Shown here in pieces: positions 26,317 through 37,372 of a stretch of 64,000 nt of DNA; within the stretch, counting starts at the first letter, position 1, and the number at the start of each line of letters is the position of its first letter. The stretch comes from Gallionellaceae bacterium (GTDB taxonomy: Bacteria; Pseudomonadota; Gammaproteobacteria; Burkholderiales; Thiobacillaceae). Made by a program: the position numbers and the translations under genes. The stretch covers positions 1 through 64,000 of the forward strand of contig JAQTLN010000006.1 of NCBI GenBank assembly GCA_028714875.1, given 5' to 3'. The notes below the pieces were generated by a model. That model saw only the letters and a program-made list of their open reading frames with translations, did not search any database and was not told the origin of the DNA.

Positions 26317-27579
26317 ATGGCTGACAAACAAGGCGACGACAAACTTCTCTACTGTTCGTTCTGCGGCAAAAGCCAGCAGGAAGTACGCAAGCTCATCGCC
26401 GGTCCTTCGGTATTCATCTGCGACGAATGCGTTGACCTGTGCAATGACATCATTCGCGAGGATGTGCAGAAAGAGGGCGACAAGGAAGTCAGCGACAAGC
26501 TGCCGACGCCGCTGGCGATTCGCGATTCCCTGAATCAGTACGTGATCGGGCAAGACCCGGCCAAGCGGGCGCTGGCGGTGGCTGTGTACAACCACTACAA
26601 GCGCCTGCGCCAACCCGGCGGCGGCAAGGATGACGAAGTCGAACTGGCCAAGAGCAATATCTTGCTGATCGGCCCGACCGGCTCCGGCAAGACCCTGCTG
26701 GCGCAGACCCTGGCGCGCCTGCTCAACGTGCCCTTCGTGATTTCCGATGCCACCACTCTGACCGAAGCCGGTTATGTCGGCGAGGACGTCGAGAACATCA
26801 TCCAGAAGCTGTTGCAGAAGTGCGATTACGACGTCGAAAAGGCGCGTACCGGCATCGTCTACATCGACGAGATCGACAAGATTTCCCGGCGTTCGGAAAA
26901 CCCCTCCATCACCCGCGATGTCTCCGGTGAGGGCGTGCAGCAGGCATTGTTGAAGCTGATCGAAGGCACTGTCGCCTCGGTGCCGCCGCAGGGTGGGCGC
27001 AAGCATCCCAACCAGGAATACATCCAGATCGACACCACCAACATTCTGTTCATCGTCGGTGGCGCCTTCAGTGGCCTGGATAAAGTCATCCGCAACCGCA
27101 CCGAGAAATCCGGTATCGGTTTCGGCGCGGAAGTGAAGAGCAAGGACAACCGCAAGGATGTCGGTGAAGTGTTCCGCATGGTGGAACCGGAAGACCTGAT
27201 CAAATTTGGCCTGATTCCCGAGTTCGTCGGTCGTCTGCCGGTCATCGCCACGCTGGAGGAACTCGACGTCAAGGCCCTGAAGCAGATCCTGACCGAGCCC
27301 AAGAACGCGCTCACGCGCCAGTTTGAAAAGCTGTTCAAGATGGAAGGCGTGGAGCTGGAATTCCGTGAAGAGGCACTTACCTCTATCGCCAACCGCGCGA
27401 TCAAGCGCAAGACCGGCGCGCGTGGCCTGCGCTCGATCATCGAACATAGCCTGATGGACATCATGTTCGAGTTGCCCAGCATGGAAAATGTGACCAAAGT
27501 CGTGGTGGACGAGAAGTCCATCAGTGGTGAAGGCAAGCCGTTGTTGATCTATTCCGAACCCGCCAAGGCGGTCGGTTGA
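26317..27579 (+). CDS. clpX: ATP-dependent Clp protease ATP-binding subunit ClpX
   Basis: The 420-residue AAA+ unfoldase has an N-terminal C4 zinc finger ([11 protein letters not shown] ... CDEC, residues 13-40), Walker [13 protein letters not shown] near 122, Walker B VYIDEIDK near 183, the pore loop GYVGED and the IGF loop [13 protein letters not shown]. The C-terminal sensor-2 region reads [14 protein letters not shown]. It delivers unfolded substrates to ClpP. Confidence 0.98.
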   Translation: MADKQGDDKLLYCSFCGKSQQEVRKLIAGPSVFICDECVDLCNDIIREDVQKEGDKEVSDKLPTPLAIRDSLNQYVIGQDPAKRALAVAVYNHYKRLRQPGGGKDDEVELAKSNILLIGPTGSGKTLLAQTLARLLNVPFVISDATTLTEAGYVGEDVENIIQKLLQKCDYDVEKARTGIVYIDEIDKISRRSENPSITRDVSGEGVQQALLKLIEGTVASVPPQGGRKHPNQEYIQIDTTNILFIVGGAFSGLDKVIRNRTEKSGIGFGAEVKSKDNRKDVGEVFRMVEPEDLIKFGLIPEFVGRLPVIATLEELDVKALKQILTEPKNALTRQFEKLFKMEGVELEFREEALTSIANRAIKRKTGARGLRSIIEHSLMDIMFELPSMENVTKVVVDEKSISGEGKPLLIYSEPAKAVG

Positions 27580-27615
27580 AGCCCCACCGCCATTCCCGCC
27601 CCTTATGAATCTACG

Positions 27616-27702
27616 GCGTAGGATGTGGTGAGCGTAGCGAACCGCATCATGCCGTGCGTGCCGAAGTTGATGCGGTTCGCTACGCTCACCACATCCTACG
27701 TG
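27616..27702. repeat. GTAGGATGTGGTGAG palindrome between clpX and lon
   Basis: The near-perfect hairpin has outer arms CGTAGGATGTGGTGAGCGTA and TACGCTCACCACATCCTACG and inner arms GCGAACCGCATCA and TGATGCGGTTCGC. It is the same family as 10918-11002. It could end clpX transcription, but there is no T-run. Confidence 0.93.
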
Positions 27703-27757
27703 GGGTTAGGTATGGCGGTTGTTTCACATTGATGGTCGATTCAGGTAATTAATCCCC

Positions 27758-27784
27758 GCGCCGGGTTGAATTCCCGCCCGGCGC
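27758..27784. promoter_or_regulatory. GC hairpin in the lon 5' region
   Basis: GCGCCGGG (27758-27765) and CCCGGCGC (27777-27784) form a perfect 8-bp stem about 45 bp before the lon ATG. It may act in the leader mRNA or as an operator; nothing in the sequence decides between these. Confidence 0.4.
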
Positions 27785-27830
27785 ACTCAAGTAGCTCGGA
27801 CCGTAAAGGCGTTCCACGCCGGAGAACCTC

Positions 27831-30242
<2,412 letters not shown>

Positions 30243-30277
30243 CACGGCATGGCGGCCTTTTTCGGGGCGTTTTTCCC

Positions 30278-30306
30278 TTGACACAGGAAAGCCCGAACCG
30301 GAATAT
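30278..30306 (+). promoter_or_regulatory. Sigma-70-type promoter for hupB
   Basis: TTGACA (30278-30283) is separated by 17 bases from GAATAT (30301-30306). This is a consensus -35 and a fair -10, 52 bp before the hupB start codon and directly after lon. HU genes downstream of lon usually have their own promoter. Confidence 0.65.
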
Positions 30307-30310
30307 GCGC

Positions 30311-30330
30311 GGCGCGGGTTCACCCGCGCC
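30311..30330 (+). promoter_or_regulatory. Strong hairpin in the hupB leader
   Basis: GGCGCGGGT and ACCCGCGCC form a perfect 9-bp stem with a 2-base loop, placed just after the likely transcription start and about 28 bp before the GTG start. It should sit at the very 5' end of the mRNA and may protect it from decay. Confidence 0.5.
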
Positions 30331-30357
30331 GTTGCTAATCACAGGAAGGGGGACGCC

Positions 30358-30630
30358 GTGAACAAGTCGGAATTGATTGAAGCCATCGCCGAATCCGCGG
30401 ATCTTTCCAAAGCGGCGGCCGGGCGTGCTCTGGAAGGCGCGATGGATGCGGTGAAGCAGGCGCTCAAGAAGGGTGAGATGGTCACGCTGGTGGGTTTCGG
30501 TTCCTTCTACACCGGCAAACGCGCCGCCCGCACTGGCCGCAATCCCCGTACCGGCGCCGCCATCAAGATCAAGGCAGCCAAAGTACCGAAATTCCGCCCC
30601 GGCAAGGCGCTGAAGGATTCCGTGAACTGA
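30358..30630 (+). CDS. hupB: HU-beta-type DNA-binding protein
   Basis: The 90-residue nucleoid protein has the HU/IHF fold: N-terminal [20 protein letters not shown], the GFGSF motif in [20 protein letters not shown], and the DNA-arm sequence [12 protein letters not shown]. It starts at GTG 30358 with the ribosome site AGGAAGGGGG. It follows lon, as in many proteobacteria. Confidence 0.96.
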   Translation: MNKSELIEAIAESADLSKAAAGRALEGAMDAVKQALKKGEMVTLVGFGSFYTGKRAARTGRNPRTGAAIKIKAAKVPKFRPGKALKDSVN

Positions 30631-30635
30631 TTTCC

Positions 30636-30711
30636 GGGTGCTTAGCTCAGTTGGTAGAGCGTCTGCCTTACACGCAGAATGTCAGCGGTTCGAGCCCGTT
30701 AGCACCCACCA
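30636..30711 (+). tRNA. tRNA-Val (anticodon UAC)
   Basis: The acceptor arms GGGTGCT and AGCACCC pair fully, the loop CTTACAC gives anticodon UAC, the T-arm is present (GCGGTTCGAGCCCG region) and CCA is encoded. The gene is 76 bases long and directly follows hupB. The restriction island begins on its 3' side. Confidence 0.97.
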
Positions 30712-30744
30712 GATAACCATCCGGCACTGTCCGGAGTGGTTTAA

Positions 30745-30771
30745 AAAACCCGCCTAAGTGCGGGTTTTTTA
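30745..30771 (+). terminator. Rho-independent terminator after tRNA-Val
   Basis: AAACCCGC and GCGGGTTT form a stable stem around CTAAGT, followed by a run of six T residues. Confidence 0.9.
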
Positions 30772-31118
30772 TTGGTTTTTTGTCCGGGGATGGCTGGAGC
30801 TGTTCAACAGCATCCGACATGTTGTTGGGGTAACTCCACGGGGTAACCCAAATACCCCTGACTGATAGCTTCACCTGCCATAGGGATTCACTTGCCGCAA
30901 CAGGCCTGATGCAAAGAGAGGCATCCAACACAATCAGTTCGGTGCGCTCGATCTACGCGATTTCGCTTAATATCCGCCAAAGGCAGGGGAGAAGCGCCCA
31001 AACGCGCACCTTTCACCCCCTCCAGTGCAACTGACAGCTTGAATATGCACGCCACTGCGTGCCGGTGTTGTGCAGTTGATGCACAAACCATCACAACAGG
31101 GAATGTGGCAATCACGCG
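30772..31118. other. Gene-free spacer between tRNA-Val and hsdR
   Basis: About 350 bases contain no frame with recognisable protein character. This is the boundary between core genes and the restriction island. I looked for a copy of the tRNA 3' end near the far side of the island and did not see one. Confidence 0.6.
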
Positions 31119-34100
31119 ATGTCAGGGACCGCATCAAGGCAAACCAACTTCGCCCATCTCGGAGCTCACGATGAGCAACTTGTCCGGCTTGGCATGCTGG
31201 CGGAGCGCTACTTTGCCGAGGACCCCAACACCGCCCTCCTGAAACTGCGCCAGTTGGCGGAAGCCCTGGCGCAACTGATTGCTTCGCGGGTGGGTCTGTT
31301 CACCGGCCCCGAAGAAAAGCAGATCGATTTGCTCCGCCGCCTGCAAGACCACGGCATTCTGCCGCGCGAGGTGGCGGTTCTCTTTTCCGAGGTGCGCCGT
31401 GCCGGCAACGCCGCCAATCACCGTCTGGATGGCGACCATCGCGGCGCGCTGACCTGTTTGCGCCTCACCTGGCAACTCAGCCTCTGGTTCCATCGCACCT
31501 TCAAGGATGCCGGCTATCAATCCGGCCCCTTCGTTCCGCCCGCCGCGCCGGCGGATGAAAATGCCGAACTGCAAAGCGAACTCGCGCACTTGCGCGGCGA
31601 GCTTGAGCAATACCGCGTCGCTCACCACGACACCGCGCAACGGCTGGATGCCACGCGTGCCCAGGCGCAACAAACGGAACAGGAACGCGCATTCTGGGAG
31701 GCGCTGGCCGCCGAGGCCGAAGCCGCCAAATTCGTGCTGACCCAGCGCCTGGAAACCCTGCAAGCCGAGGCGGCGGCCCAACCCGGCCCGGTCATCGCTC
31801 AATACGTGACGGCCGCGAACAGCGCCGCGACCCGAATCCAGATCAACGAGGCCGACACTCGCAAGCTGATCGACGCGCAGCTGGCGGCGGCGGGCTGGAC
31901 GGCCGACAGCATCAAGCTCTCCTATGCGAAAGGCGCGCGCCCACAGAAGAACAAGAATCTCGCCATCGCCGAATGGCCCAGCGAAACCGGACCGGCCGAC
32001 TACGTCCTGTTCGTAGGCCTCACCCCGGTGGCGGTGGTGGAAGCCAAACGCAAGAACATCGACGTCTCCGCCGCGCTACAACAGGCCAAGCGCTACAGCC
32101 GTACCTTCCTGCCCAGCCCGGAAACGGATTTGCCGGAAATCAATTGGGGTGAGGAGGGCGCCTACCGCGTGCCCTTCGCCTTCTCCGCCAATGGCCGCCC
32201 TTACCTGCGCCAGCTTGCCACCAAGAGCGGCATCTGGTTCTGCGACCTGCGTCGGGCTGAAAACCTCAGCCATGCCCTGGATGGCTGGCACACACCGGAA
32301 GGTCTGAAGGCTCTGATCAAGCGTGACGAAACCCGGGCGCACGAGCAGCTCGACAGCACCCCGTTCAACTACGGCTTCCCGCTGCGCCACTACCAGCAGG
32401 ACGCCATCCGCGCCGCCGAGCGGGCCATCGCGGCCGGAACGCGTGAAATGTTGTTGGCCATGGCCACCGGCACCGGCAAGACCAAGACCTGCATCGCGCT
32501 GATCTACCGGCTACTCAAGGCGCAACGCTTCCGCCGCATCCTGTTTCTGGTGGACCGTTCCGCCCTGGGCGAACAGGCCGCCAACGCCTTCAAAGACACG
32601 CGGATGGAGAATCTCCAGACCTTCGCCGATAGCTTCGGCATCAAGGAACTGGAGGAACAAGCACCGGATAGCGACACCTCGGTGCACATCGCCACCGTGC
32701 AGGGCATGGTGCAGCGCGTGCTGTACACGAGCGAGGAGGCCAACCCGCCCGCCGTCGATCAGTACGACTGCATCGTCGTGGACGAATGCCACCGCGGCTA
32801 CCTGCTCGACCGCGAACTGTCCGACACCGAACTCGGTTTTCGCACCTATGACGACTACATCTCCAAATACCGCCGCGTGCTGGAATGGTTCGACGCGGTA
32901 AAGATCGGCCTCACCGCCACCCCGGCCCTGCACACCAGCCAGATTTTCGGCGTGCCGATCTATACCTACGGCTACCGCGAGGCGGTCATCGACGGCTACC
33001 TGGTGGACTACGAACCACCCATCCAGATCACCACCGAACTTTCCGCCCACGGCATCCAGTGGAAGGCGGGCGAAGCGGTCAAGGTCTACGACGCCAGACG
33101 CGACCAGATCGAACTGTACAAGACCCCGGACGCGATCAAGCTGGACGTGGAGGACTTCAACCGCAAGGTCATCACCGCGCCCTTCAACCGTGTGGTGTGC
33201 GAATACCTGGCCCGGGAACTGGACCTCAACAGCCGGCGCAAGACCCTGATCTTCTGCGCCACCGACGCTCACGCCGACCTGGTGGTGGACCTGCTGAAAC
33301 AAGCCTTTTCCAAGCAGTACGGCAGTGTCGAAGACGACGCCGTCATCAAGATCACCGGCGCCGCCGACAAGCCCCTGCAACTCATCCGTCGCTACAAGAA
33401 CGAGCAACTGCCCAACGTGGCCGTCACCGTCGACCTGCTCACCACCGGCATCGATGTACCGGAAATCTGCAACCTGGTGTTCCTGCGCCGGGTGAACAGC
33501 CGCATCCTGTTCGACCAGATGCTGGGCCGCGCCACGCGCCTGTGCCCGGACATCGACGAAGACGGCGACAAGGAAGCCTTCCGCGTCTTCGATGCCGTGC
33601 AGATATTCACCGCGCTGCAAGACATGACCGCCATGCAGCCCGTGGTGGTGGACCCCAAGATCAGCTTCGCCCAACTGGCCAGCGAACTTGCCCACGTCAG
33701 CGACGACGAAGCCCGCGCCCTGGCGCGCGACCAGTTCCTCGCCAAGTTGCAGCGCAAGAAACGCCACCTGGGCGAACAGGCAAGCCGCGACTTCGAAACC
33801 ATCGCCGGCATGAACCCCGAGCAATTCATCCAGCAACTACGCGCCATGTCTTTGGCCGAGGTCGCCAACTGGTTCACTCAGAACCCGGACCTCGGCGAAA
33901 TTCTCGACCGCAAGGGCGACGGCCCGCGTGAGCCCATCCTCATCTCCGAGCATGAGGACCAATTCAAGTCCGCCGAACGTGGCTACGGCAAGGCCAAGCG
34001 GCCGCAGGACTACCTGGCCGAATTTACCGCCTTCATCAACAGCCACAGCAACACCATCCCGGCGCTGACCACCGTGCTCACCCGGCCGCGCGACCTCACC

Positions 34101-34517
34101 CGAAAGCAACTGCATGAACTGCTGCTGGAACTGGATAAGGCCGGCTTCACCGAAACCGGCCTGGGCATCGCCTGGCGGGAAGTGACCAACCAGGACATCG
34201 CCGCGCGCATCATCGGCTACATCCGCCAGGCCGCCATCGGCGACCCCCTGCTGCCGTATGCGGAGCGTGTCGACCACGCCCTGCGGAAACTGCTCGCCTC
34301 GCGCGCCTGGACCACCCCGCAACGCGACTGGCTGAAAAGAATCGCCGCCCAGACCAAGGCCAACACCCTGGTGGATCGCGAAGCCCTGGACGACCCCGAT
34401 CTCCTGTTCAAGACCCAGGGCGGCGGCTTCAAGCGCCTGGACAAACTGTTCGACGGCCAACTGCTGCCCACCCTGGAAGCCTTCAACGAAGCCCTTTGGC
34501 AGCCAACGGCGGCTTGA
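31119..34517 (+). CDS. hsdR: Type I restriction enzyme, R subunit (EcoEI-like)
   Basis: The 1132-residue translocating nuclease begins with a DUF4145-like domain (residues about 15-130) and a coiled coil (about 145-225). The PD-(D/E)XK nuclease has LFVGLTPVAVVEAKRK. The SF2 helicase has Walker A MATGTGKTKT near 448, VDECHRGY (DEAH box) near 550, GLTATP, and motif VI QMLGRATRL near 810. The C-terminal domain matches the EcoEI R family. HsdM and HsdS lie downstream, separated by a toxin-antitoxin pair. The leading ATG has only a weak ribosome site. Confidence 0.95.
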   Translation: MSGTASRQTNFAHLGAHDEQLVRLGMLAERYFAEDPNTALLKLRQLAEALAQLIASRVGLFTGPEEKQIDLLRRLQDHGILPREVAVLFSEVRRAGNAANHRLDGDHRGALTCLRLTWQLSLWFHRTFKDAGYQSGPFVPPAAPADENAELQSELAHLRGELEQYRVAHHDTAQRLDATRAQAQQTEQERAFWEALAAEAEAAKFVLTQRLETLQAEAAAQPGPVIAQYVTAANSAATRIQINEADTRKLIDAQLAAAGWTADSIKLSYAKGARPQKNKNLAIAEWPSETGPADYVLFVGLTPVAVVEAKRKNIDVSAALQQAKRYSRTFLPSPETDLPEINWGEEGAYRVPFAFSANGRPYLRQLATKSGIWFCDLRRAENLSHALDGWHTPEGLKALIKRDETRAHEQLDSTPFNYGFPLRHYQQDAIRAAERAIAAGTREMLLAMATGTGKTKTCIALIYRLLKAQRFRRILFLVDRSALGEQAANAFKDTRMENLQTFADSFGIKELEEQAPDSDTSVHIATVQGMVQRVLYTSEEANPPAVDQYDCIVVDECHRGYLLDRELSDTELGFRTYDDYISKYRRVLEWFDAVKIGLTATPALHTSQIFGVPIYTYGYREAVIDGYLVDYEPPIQITTELSAHGIQWKAGEAVKVYDARRDQIELYKTPDAIKLDVEDFNRKVITAPFNRVVCEYLARELDLNSRRKTLIFCATDAHADLVVDLLKQAFSKQYGSVEDDAVIKITGAADKPLQLIRRYKNEQLPNVAVTVDLLTTGIDVPEICNLVFLRRVNSRILFDQMLGRATRLCPDIDEDGDKEAFRVFDAVQIFTALQDMTAMQPVVVDPKISFAQLASELAHVSDDEARALARDQFLAKLQRKKRHLGEQASRDFETIAGMNPEQFIQQLRAMSLAEVANWFTQNPDLGEILDRKGDGPREPILISEHEDQFKSAERGYGKAKRPQDYLAEFTAFINSHSNTIPALTTVLTRPRDLTRKQLHELLLELDKAGFTETGLGIAWREVTNQDIAARIIGYIRQAAIGDPLLPYAERVDHALRKLLASRAWTTPQRDWLKRIAAQTKANTLVDREALDDPDLLFKTQGGGFKRLDKLFDGQLLPTLEAFNEALWQPTAA

Positions 34518-34537
34518 GCTTCGCCCGCAACAACACT

Positions 34538-34558
34538 AAAGTAAGGATTCCTTACTTT
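34538..34558. promoter_or_regulatory. Perfect palindrome upstream of the antitoxin gene (operator)
   Basis: AAAGTAAGGA (34538-34547), one T, then TCCTTACTTT (34549-34558) form a perfect 10-bp-arm dyad ending 17 bp before the antitoxin ATG. AbrB/MazE-type antitoxins commonly repress their own operon at such dyads. A following T-run means it could also terminate hsdR transcription. Confidence 0.65.
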
Positions 34559-34575
34559 TTGCATCGAGAAGCGCC

Positions 34576-34809
34576 ATGCTTGCCAAGATGACCGCCAAAA
34601 ACCAGCTCACCCTGCCCAAGAGCGTGACCAATGCGCTCGGCCCCACCGAGTACTTCGATGTGCAGACCCGGGATGGCCAGATCATCCTCACCCCCGTGCG
34701 CATCCAGCGCGCCGACGCCGTGCGCGCCAAGCTGGCCGAACTCGACCTGCACGAGCAGGACATCGCCGACGCCGTCGCCTGGGCACGCCAACCCGCCGGT
34801 AAATCATGA
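34576..34809 (+). CDS. AbrB/MazE-type antitoxin
   Basis: The 77-residue protein has an N-terminal swapped-hairpin AbrB domain (MTAKNQLTLPKSVTNALGPTEYFDV, residues 5-30, then DGQIILTPV). A helical tail (DAVRAKLAELDLHEQDIADAVAWA) probably wraps the toxin. It overlaps the PIN toxin gene by 4 bp and follows a palindromic operator, the standard layout for type II systems. Confidence 0.88.
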   Translation: MLAKMTAKNQLTLPKSVTNALGPTEYFDVQTRDGQIILTPVRIQRADAVRAKLAELDLHEQDIADAVAWARQPAGKS

Positions 34810-35231
34810 GCCAGCCAGCGCGCGTGGTGCTGGATACCAACCTGGTGCTATCCGCTCTGGTCTTCGCCCAAGGCCGCCTCGCCGTCCTGCGCCATGCCTG
34901 GCAGGAAGCGCGTTTTGTGCCGCTCGTATCCAAGACCACCACCGCAGAACTGATCCGCGTGCTGGCCTACCCCAAATTCAAGCTCGACGCCGAAGCGCGG
35001 CAGGAGTTGCTGGCCGACTACCTGCCCTGGTGCGCCACCGTGCGCATCCCCAACCCGCCACCCGTCACCCCGGCCTGCCGTGACGTTTACGACCAGCCCT
35101 TCCTGCAACTCGCCGTCGCCGGCCAGGCCGACTACCTGGTCAGCGGCGACCTGGATCTGCTCAGCCTCGCCGGCCAGATTCCTTGCCCCATCGTCACCGC
35201 CGATACCTTTCTGAAGACCCTGAACTCATGA
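34806..35231 (+). CDS. PIN-domain toxin
   Basis: The 141-residue putative endoribonuclease has PIN-domain acidic residues in VVLDTNLVLSALVF (D10), in TTAELIRVLAYPKF (E46), and in QADYLVSGDLDLLSL (D110 and D117-D119 region). It belongs to the group annotated as toxin component, PIN family. Its ATG overlaps the antitoxin stop and its stop overlaps the hsdM start, placing it inside the hsd operon. Confidence 0.9.
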   Translation: MSQPARVVLDTNLVLSALVFAQGRLAVLRHAWQEARFVPLVSKTTTAELIRVLAYPKFKLDAEARQELLADYLPWCATVRIPNPPPVTPACRDVYDQPFLQLAVAGQADYLVSGDLDLLSLAGQIPCPIVTADTFLKTLNS

Positions 35232-36694
35232 CCACCCACGACATCGTCGGCAAGCTCTGGAACCTCTGCAACGTCCTCAAGGACGACGGCGTCACCTACC
35301 ACCAGTACGTCACCGAACTCACCTACCTCCTGTTCCTCAAGATGGCCGAAGAAACCGGCCAGCAGGACCAGCTTCCCTACGGCTACCGCTGGGACAACCT
35401 GGAAGCGCAGTCCGCCCCCGACCGCCTGGAGTTCTACAAGGTGCTGCTCATCCACCTGGGCGGCCACGGCTCGCAACTGGTGAAGGAAATCTTCGCCAAC
35501 GCCAGCAGCTTCATCAAAAAGCCCGCCACCCTCTCCACCCTGGTCAGCGAAATCGACAAGATCGACTGGTACAACGCCCGCCGGGAAGGCCTCGGCGACC
35601 TCTACGAAGGCCTGCTGGAAAAGAACGCCAACGAAAAGAAATCCGGCGCCGGCCAATACTTCACGCCGCGCGTGCTGATCGACTGCATGGTCGCGGTGAT
35701 GCGGCCCAGCCTCGACGACGTCATCCAGGACCCCGCCGCCGGCACCGGCGGCTTTCTCATCGCCGCCCACCACTACCTGAAAGCCCACAACGACTTCGAC
35801 GCCCTCACCGAAGCGCGGCAGCGCAAGCTGCGGCGCAACACCTTCTACGGCATGGAACACGTCCAGGACACCCACCGCCTGGCCCTGATGAATTTGATGC
35901 TGCACGGCATCGACAGCGACCCCGAGGCCGGCGGCATCCACTACGGCGACACCCTCAGCCCGGAAGGCCAGGCCCTGCCGCGCGCCACGCTGATCCTCAC
36001 CAACCCGCCCTTCGGCACCAAAAAAGGCGGCGGCCTGCCCAGCCGGGACGACTTCACCTACCCCACCAGCAACAAACAGTTCGCCTTCCTGCAACACATC
36101 TACCGGGGTCTGAAACCCGGCGGCCGCGCGGCGGTGGTACTGCCCGACAACGTCCTGTTCGAAAGCAACGTCGGCGCCGACATCCGCCGCGACCTCATGG
36201 ACAAGTGCAACCTGCACACCATCCTGCGGCTGCCCACCGGCATCTTCTACGCCCAGGGCGTCAAGACCAACGTCCTGTTCTTCACCCGAGGCCACAGCGA
36301 AAAGGGCAACACCAAGGAAGTCTGGGTCTACGACCTGCGCGCCAACATGCCCCAGTTCGGCAAGCGCACCAGCCTCACGCGGGAGCACTTCGCCGAGTTC
36401 ATCGACTTCTACGGCCCCGACCCGTGGGGCGACAACGGTAGCCATCGTCATTCCCGCGCAGGCGGGAATCCAGAGCTCGCAAGACTCCGCCCCTACACCC
36501 GCGAACAGATCGCCGCGCGCGGCGATAGTCTCGACATCTCCTGGCTCAAGGACGACAGCGCCGAAGCCAGCGCAGACCTGCCCGAACCCGCTGTCCTGGC
36601 CCAGGCGGCCATGGACGAACTGGAAGGCGCGCTGGAGGAATTGCGGGGGATATTGGCGGAGTTGGGTGAGGAAGTGGAAGATGCTCAGCTTTGA
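35228..36694 (+). CDS. hsdM: Type I restriction-modification, M subunit (N6-adenine methyltransferase)
   Basis: The 488-residue methyltransferase has an HsdM N-terminal helical domain (HDIVGKLWNLCNVLKDDGVTYHQY) and motif I QDPAAGTGGFLIAAHHY near residue 175. The catalytic motif IV is NPPFGTKKGGG near 258. It also has YFTPRVLIDCMV before motif I. Residues near 407-415 (HSRAGGNPEL) derive from an inserted palindromic repeat. The start is ATG 35228, coupled to the PIN gene. Confidence 0.95.
   Translation: MTTHDIVGKLWNLCNVLKDDGVTYHQYVTELTYLLFLKMAEETGQQDQLPYGYRWDNLEAQSAPDRLEFYKVLLIHLGGHGSQLVKEIFANASSFIKKPATLSTLVSEIDKIDWYNARREGLGDLYEGLLEKNANEKKSGAGQYFTPRVLIDCMVAVMRPSLDDVIQDPAAGTGGFLIAAHHYLKAHNDFDALTEARQRKLRRNTFYGMEHVQDTHRLALMNLMLHGIDSDPEAGGIHYGDTLSPEGQALPRATLILTNPPFGTKKGGGLPSRDDFTYPTSNKQFAFLQHIYRGLKPGGRAAVVLPDNVLFESNVGADIRRDLMDKCNLHTILRLPTGIFYAQGVKTNVLFFTRGHSEKGNTKEVWVYDLRANMPQFGKRTSLTREHFAEFIDFYGPDPWGDNGSHRHSRAGGNPELARLRPYTREQIAARGDSLDISWLKDDSAEASADLPEPAVLAQAAMDELEGALEELRGILAELGEEVEDAQL
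36446..36475. repeat. CGTCATTCCCGC...GCGGGAATCCAG repeat inside hsdM
   Basis: The arms ATTCCCGC and GCGGGAAT surround CAG. This very widespread intergenic repeat, known from many proteobacteria, is read in frame as SHRHSRAGGNPEL between the catalytic domain and the C-terminal helices of HsdM. Confidence 0.88.
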
Positions 36695-37214
36695 CCCCAG
36701 GCTGAAAACCTATGGACGCGCCCTGCGCGGCAACCTCACCGAAGCCGAACAGAAACTGTGGTATCGCCTGCGGCGCAAACAGATCAACGGCTGGCAGTTC
36801 TACCGCCAGAAGCCGCTGGGTCCATACATCGTCGACTTCTACTGCCCCGCCGCCGCCCTGGTCGTGGAACTGGATGGCGGCCAGCATTTCGAGCCGGAAA
36901 ATCTTGAAGCAGACCGAAAGCGGGACGCCTATCTGGCTGGCCTCGGCCTGCGCGTCCTGCGCTTCGACAACCGCCAAGCGTTGCGGGAAACGGATGCCGT
37001 AATGGACGTCATTACCCGGGTCCAAATCCCCCCCAGCCCCCCTTTTTCAAAGGGGGGAGCAACCCCGCGCCTAGTCGAGCCAGTCGAGGATGGCTCGCCG
37101 CCCCCCGCTCCCGTCAAGCAAAGCGCGCCACCCGCAGCACCCCCGCCAATTCCCCCCTTTGAAAAAGGGGGGCCAGGGGGGATTTACACGGCATCCACAG
37201 AGGACAAGGCATGA
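36681..37214 (+). CDS. DUF559-domain putative endonuclease with repeat-encoded tail
   Basis: Residues 1-115 of 177 match DUF559 (Vsr/PD-(D/E)XK-like): AEQKLWYRLRRKQINGWQFYRQKPLGPYIVDFYC, then ALVVELDGGQH with the D and E-x-D/Q active-site pattern. The last 60 residues are proline- and glycine-rich and come from two C-run/G-run repeats (PPFSKGG and PPFEKGGPGGI). The natural C-terminus was probably near residue 117. It overlaps hsdM by 14 bp and sits between hsdM and hsdS. Confidence 0.85.
   Translation: MLSFDPRLKTYGRALRGNLTEAEQKLWYRLRRKQINGWQFYRQKPLGPYIVDFYCPAAALVVELDGGQHFEPENLEADRKRDAYLAGLGLRVLRFDNRQALRETDAVMDVITRVQIPPSPPFSKGGATPRLVEPVEDGSPPPAPVKQSAPPAAPPPIPPFEKGGPGGIYTASTEDKA
37024..37060. 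repeat. C-run/G-run palindrome in the DUF559 tail
   Basis: A CCCCCCTTTTTCAAAGGGGGG core is preceded by AAATCCCCCCCAG. It is in frame with the DUF559 gene. Confidence 0.85.
37149..37210. repeat. C-run/G-run palindrome plus shared downstream flank (copy 1)
   Basis: The palindrome is followed by GATTTACACGGC, TCCACAGAGGACAAGGC and an ATG. The same arrangement recurs at 37309-37368, so a segment of about 60 bp carrying the ribosome-site region of hsdS is duplicated. Confidence 0.88.
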
Positions 37215-37372
37215 TCAAGCGGCCACCCTCATGGCCACGCCGTGCGCTGGGTGACGTCATCGACCACACCACGACAAACCTCCCACGCAACGCCGCCCAT
37301 CCCTCAACTCCCCCCTTTGCAAAAGGGGGGCCGGGGGGGATTTACACGGCTTCCACAGAGGACAAGGCATGA
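37211..37372 (+). pseudogene. Fossil hsdS start (about 17 codons) run into a repeat
   Basis: This 53-codon frame begins MIKRPPSWPRRALGDVID, which looks like the first residues of a type I specificity subunit (a tryptophan followed by LGDV, as in many HsdS starts). After about 30 unrelated residues it reads PPFAKGGPGGIYTASTEDKA, the same tail as the DUF559 protein. Its ATG overlaps the DUF559 stop and its stop overlaps the real hsdS start. I read it as the remains of an earlier or alternative hsdS gene. Confidence 0.6.
37309..37368. repeat. C-run/G-run palindrome plus shared flank (copy 2, before hsdS)
   Basis: This is the second copy of the unit at 37149-37210, nearly identical through ACAGAGGACAAGGC. 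It ends immediately before the hsdS ATG. Confidence 0.88.

Noticed and set aside
30668-30931. Minus-strand frame overlapping tRNA-Val as an integrase remnant
   Set aside because: It reads through the tRNA and the terminator hairpin and has no integrase motif such as the R-H-R-Y set.
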